Positions 61,908 to 64,000 of a DNA stretch of 64,000 bases are shown in pieces; the stretch's first letter is position 1; each line of letters begins with the position of its first letter. Below the pieces are notes generated by a model that searched no databases, was not told where the DNA came from, and saw only the letters and a program-made list of their open reading frames with translations. This stretch comes from Oscillatoria acuminata PCC 6304. GTDB lineage: Bacteria; Cyanobacteriota; Cyanobacteriia; Cyanobacteriales; Laspinemataceae. The position numbers were made by a program, and so were the translations under genes. The stretch spans positions 372,001-436,000 of the forward strand of contig NC_019693.1 in assembly GCF_000317105.1 (NCBI RefSeq), read 5' to 3'.

Positions 61908-62264
61908 TCATCCATGAGATACTTGAGGTTCATAACCCTTTTTCTCGGCCTTTTGTTGTTCTCGGAGTTTCTGGAGTCGGGCTGCTGCGGGATGGGGGTT
62001 CCGGGCTTGGGCTTGTCGTTGCTGATGTCCCCACTCCAGCCAATCGGCTATATATTGACTGATAGATTCTTGATTATGTAAATAATACAAAATTGTGGCA
62101 TAAACTTGTTCTAAAGTCAGGGATGTGTAAATTTTGGCGATTTCTTCCGGGGTGCGATCACGATAAATATAGTCGTATAAAATCGTTTCTATTCCAATCC
62201 GTGAGCCTTTCAGCCGAATATCATTCGGAGCCAAAACATTGAAGTAATCTTCGAGTTGCATCAT
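61908..62264 (-). CDS. DUF433 (HTH, antitoxin-like) protein
   Basis: This 118-residue protein has a DUF433 domain (about residues 8-70: RLKGSRIGIETILYDYIYRDRTPEEIAKIYTSLTLEQVYATILYYLHN), followed by a charged helical tail. DUF433 proteins are usually antitoxins paired with PIN-domain toxins, but no toxin gene is adjacent on either side. AGGAG precedes the ATG pair at 62264/62261. It may be an orphan, or regulate another gene. Confidence 0.85.
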   Translation of the reverse strand: MMQLEDYFNVLAPNDIRLKGSRIGIETILYDYIYRDRTPEEIAKIYTSLTLEQVYATILYYLHNQESISQYIADWLEWGHQQRQAQARNPHPAAARLQKLREQQKAEKKGYEPQVSHG

Positions 62265-62601
62265 CGTCTCCTATTGCTTCACTAGGGGCAGCATTCACGG
62301 CTTCTATTTTACCCCATTCAGACGGGTCAATGTTCGATAAGCCACAACCTCTGCGATGGTAATTTTCCGGGCTTACTTATCCAGAAAGTTCGTTCAAGCG
62401 GGATGAGGTTGACTCCCATTGCCCTCGGGACCCACTTCCCTTTCTCAACCCTGGCGGTCCTCTGTTTGCTCTAGGAAACTCCCCCTGTTTATCACAATAT
62501 CCTAAGTCAATTGGATTTTCTAATATTTGGGAAAACCCTTGAATTTTCTCTGGGAGAAATATATACTATTCGTGTAGATACATGAATTTTTGATAAATTA
62601 C
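62265..62601. promoter_or_regulatory. divergent region holding the promoter of the first XRE gene
   Basis: A sigma-70-like promoter is visible: TTGAAT (62539-62544), 17-bp spacer, TATACT (62562-62567). The predicted start falls inside the palindrome CGTGTA-GA-TACATG (62571-62584). Only 17 bases separate that palindrome from the ATG at 62602. Confidence 0.65.
62571..62584 (+). promoter_or_regulatory. candidate operator 1 (CGTGTA-N2-TACATG)
   Basis: This inverted repeat (5 of 6 in each arm) lies over the predicted transcription start of the first XRE gene. The same arms, with 3-base spacing, stand before the second XRE gene (63038-63052), suggesting binding by these regulators themselves. Confidence 0.6.
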
Positions 62602-62943
62602 ATGGAGTTTTCCCTCGGTCATCGGCTGCGTGCCACCCGGCAACGACTTGGTTTAACTCAGGAACAGGTTATCGAACAGCTTAAAGACTGCTATGGTGTC
62701 ACGATGAGTCAACAGGCGCTCTCTTGTATTGAACATGGTAAGCGCAAGATTGATGCGGAACGGGAATTACCGGCATTAGCGGCGGTTTATGGTCAGGCGA
62801 TCGATTCGTTTTACCAGTCCTGGACTCTGCCGGCAGTGGTGGAGGCTCCCTCTGTTTCTGGGGGTGATTTACAGTCTCTGACCCCGGAGGAGAAATTTCA
62901 TCTGGCGATCGCCCTCCTGCATCAAGTTTTCCTCAATTCGTAG
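62602..62943 (+). CDS. XRE-family helix-turn-helix regulator (paralogue 1)
   Basis: The 113-residue protein has an N-terminal HTH_3 domain: MEFSLGHRLRATRQRLGLTQEQVIEQL, then CYGVTMSQQALSCIEHGKRKID. It is followed by a helical region ending in FLNS. A TTG four codons upstream is less likely than the ATG at 62602, because the second paralogue aligns here. There is no ribosome-binding site; the transcript start is so near that it may be nearly leaderless. The paralogue downstream shares 25 of its first 40 residues or so. Confidence 0.9.
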   Translation: MEFSLGHRLRATRQRLGLTQEQVIEQLKDCYGVTMSQQALSCIEHGKRKIDAERELPALAAVYGQAIDSFYQSWTLPAVVEAPSVSGGDLQSLTPEEKFHLAIALLHQVFLNS

Positions 62944-63037
62944 CGGTTCTGAGTGGCTCCTCCGGGGGCCATACATGATTATTGGAATTGCACATTTTTA
63001 TCGGATACTACCGGGACTCTGGAGAATGTAAGACTTT

Positions 63038-63052
63038 CGTGTAGTTTACATG
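63038..63052 (+). promoter_or_regulatory. candidate operator 2 (CGTGTA-N3-TACATG)
   Basis: Identical arms to operator 1 with a 3-base spacer, 10 bases before the second XRE start. The downstream TGATA is also shared. Confidence 0.6.
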
Positions 63053-63062
63053 ATTTTCTGAT

Positions 63063-63452
63063 ATGGCGTTCTCCCTCGGCAAGCGTCTTAAGGCTACCCG
63101 CGAGTCCCTCGGGTTGACTCAGGAACAGGTTATCGAACAGCTAGAGATTCGCTATGGGGTGAGTCTCAGCCAACAAGCGATGTCCTCGATTGAAAATGGC
63201 AAGCGCAAGGTTGATGCGGAAAGGGAATTACCGGCATTAGCGGCAGTGTATGGTCAGGCGATCGATTCATTCTATGATTCCTGGGGGTTGCCGGAGGGTG
63301 GGAAATCTCAGAAACGCGCGTTTGCTGCACCGGCTGCGCGATCGCCCCAGGATGTGAGAGCGATCGCCACGGTGGATTTGGAGGCACTCACGAAACGGGA
63401 TATGTTAGAACTGGCGGCTGAACTGATTTATAATGTTTTAGAAGAACCTTAG
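63063..63452 (+). CDS. XRE-family helix-turn-helix regulator (paralogue 2)
   Basis: The 129-residue regulator is closely similar to the upstream gene in its HTH (LGLTQEQVIEQLEIRYGVSLSQQAMSSIENGKRKVDAERELPALAAVYGQAIDSFYDSW) but diverges at the C terminus, which is longer (KSQKRAFAAPAARSPQ). It probably arose by tandem duplication. It is followed after 23 bases by the UPF0175 gene, with which it may be co-transcribed. Confidence 0.9.
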   Translation: MAFSLGKRLKATRESLGLTQEQVIEQLEIRYGVSLSQQAMSSIENGKRKVDAERELPALAAVYGQAIDSFYDSWGLPEGGKSQKRAFAAPAARSPQDVRAIATVDLEALTKRDMLELAAELIYNVLEEP

Positions 63453-63475
63453 CCCATTGAGGAAATGCTAAACTT

Positions 63476-63772
63476 ATGGAGAACCCCCATCCCAAAACCG
63501 AGGTCAAATTCACCTTGGAAATCCTGCCAGAATTACCGGAAATTCACCGGGTAGAGGCAGAACGTAAAGCCAAAGAAGCCTATGTAATGACTCTACTCAA
63601 ACACGCGGATATCAGTAGTGGACGTGCTGCCAGACTTCTTGGGATTCCCCGTCTGGAGGTGATTGAGTTGATGAGTTTGTATGATATTTCTCCATTTCCA
63701 ATGCAAACCCGGGAGGAGTTGGAACGTGAAGTTGAGCAACTCAAGCGGAGTTTTGAGCCGGAACAGAAATGA
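63476..63772 (+). CDS. UPF0175 family (antitoxin-like, HTH) protein
   Basis: This 98-residue protein carries the UPF0175 pattern HADISSGRAARLLGIPRLEVIELMSLYDISPF (about residues 43-75). The family includes antitoxins of type II modules and short HTH regulators. No toxin gene follows in the 230 bases left in the window. It lies 23 bases after the second XRE gene, which suggests a regulatory operon. Confidence 0.85.
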   Translation: MENPHPKTEVKFTLEILPELPEIHRVEAERKAKEAYVMTLLKHADISSGRAARLLGIPRLEVIELMSLYDISPFPMQTREELEREVEQLKRSFEPEQK

Positions 63773-64000
63773 TAGTGGTTTCAAATACAACAAAATTCAT
63801 CCGTAAATGAGCGAAAATTGCTGGATTAAATGGCTATCCAAATTGGTATTGAGGGATAGAGAGAACAATTTTTCTATGTTTTTTGGTCAGGAGAAGGAAC
63901 TGTCCCGTGGGAGCAAGCCTTGAGGGGGAGTTCCCTTTTGCCAGGGGAGTTATGTTAAAATAAAGGTTTAGATTGATATTGGCCCTCCGTTGTGGGAAAG
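63773..64000. other. window end, no gene seen
   Basis: Only 228 bases remain; no coding frame or hairpin of note was found. Any toxin partner of the UPF0175 gene would have to lie beyond the window. Confidence 0.4.

Overview
The window is cyanobacterial chromosome. The octamer GCGATCGC (the HIP1 motif) recurs throughout. It carries two copies of a Psb34-like photosystem II assembly protein gene, a DUF3747/SLH outer-envelope protein, WD40-repeat Ser/Thr kinases, a GH116 beta-glucosidase-like gene, and dispersed palindromic repeats of the kind found in filamentous Oscillatoriales. The species cannot be named from sequence alone; an Oscillatoria/Laspinema-type filamentous cyanobacterium fits best.

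Layout. 1-15 kb: the 3' end of ftsH with its terminator, small proteins, a zinc-finger/kinase/WD40 membrane protein, a KDPG-aldolase (eda), an L,D-transpeptidase, an Hsp70-like ATPase, a HAMP-less chemoreceptor behind a highly structured leader, a HIT hydrolase, two tandem psb34-like genes, a small two-gene toxin-like operon, a VapBC module and comM. 15-33 kb: a DUF3887-like secreted protein, an intergenic stretch rich in hairpins, purB and a GH10 xylanase bracketed by two copies of a 25-bp palindrome (one inside an intact MITE), an 8-blade WD40 membrane protein, a VanX-type dipeptidase, a QSP-repeat SH3 protein, a cNMP-binding protein next to an NTT-like transporter with HEAT repeats, infC, a DUF3747-SLH protein and a coiled-coil membrane protein.

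33-64 kb is more accessory. An AT-rich, HIP1-free two-gene module (ABC/OLD-type ATPase plus a small Cys-rich protein with a PD-(D/E)xK-like D...ExK signature) looks like a horizontally acquired defence cassette. A GH116 glycosidase follows. Then comes an 11.1-kb gene for a 3704-residue secreted adhesin (DUF4347, seven SBBP repeats, Calx-beta, SwmB/Ig repeats, RTX repeats, five C-terminal repeats). Next is a complete CUT1 sugar ABC operon, a DUF1622 membrane protein, and a VWA / PP2C phosphatase / Ser-Thr kinase operon in which the kinase carries two S1 RNA-binding domains. The window ends with a DUF433 protein and two paralogous XRE regulators followed by a UPF0175 protein; the two XRE genes share a candidate operator.

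The strongest candidates for a previously undescribed system are the ATPase/nuclease-like pair (33308-35190) and the VWA-PP2C-kinase-S1 operon (56535-60145). The structured leader before the chemoreceptor (8090-8256) is a good candidate cis-regulatory RNA. No tRNA, rRNA or CRISPR array was found.
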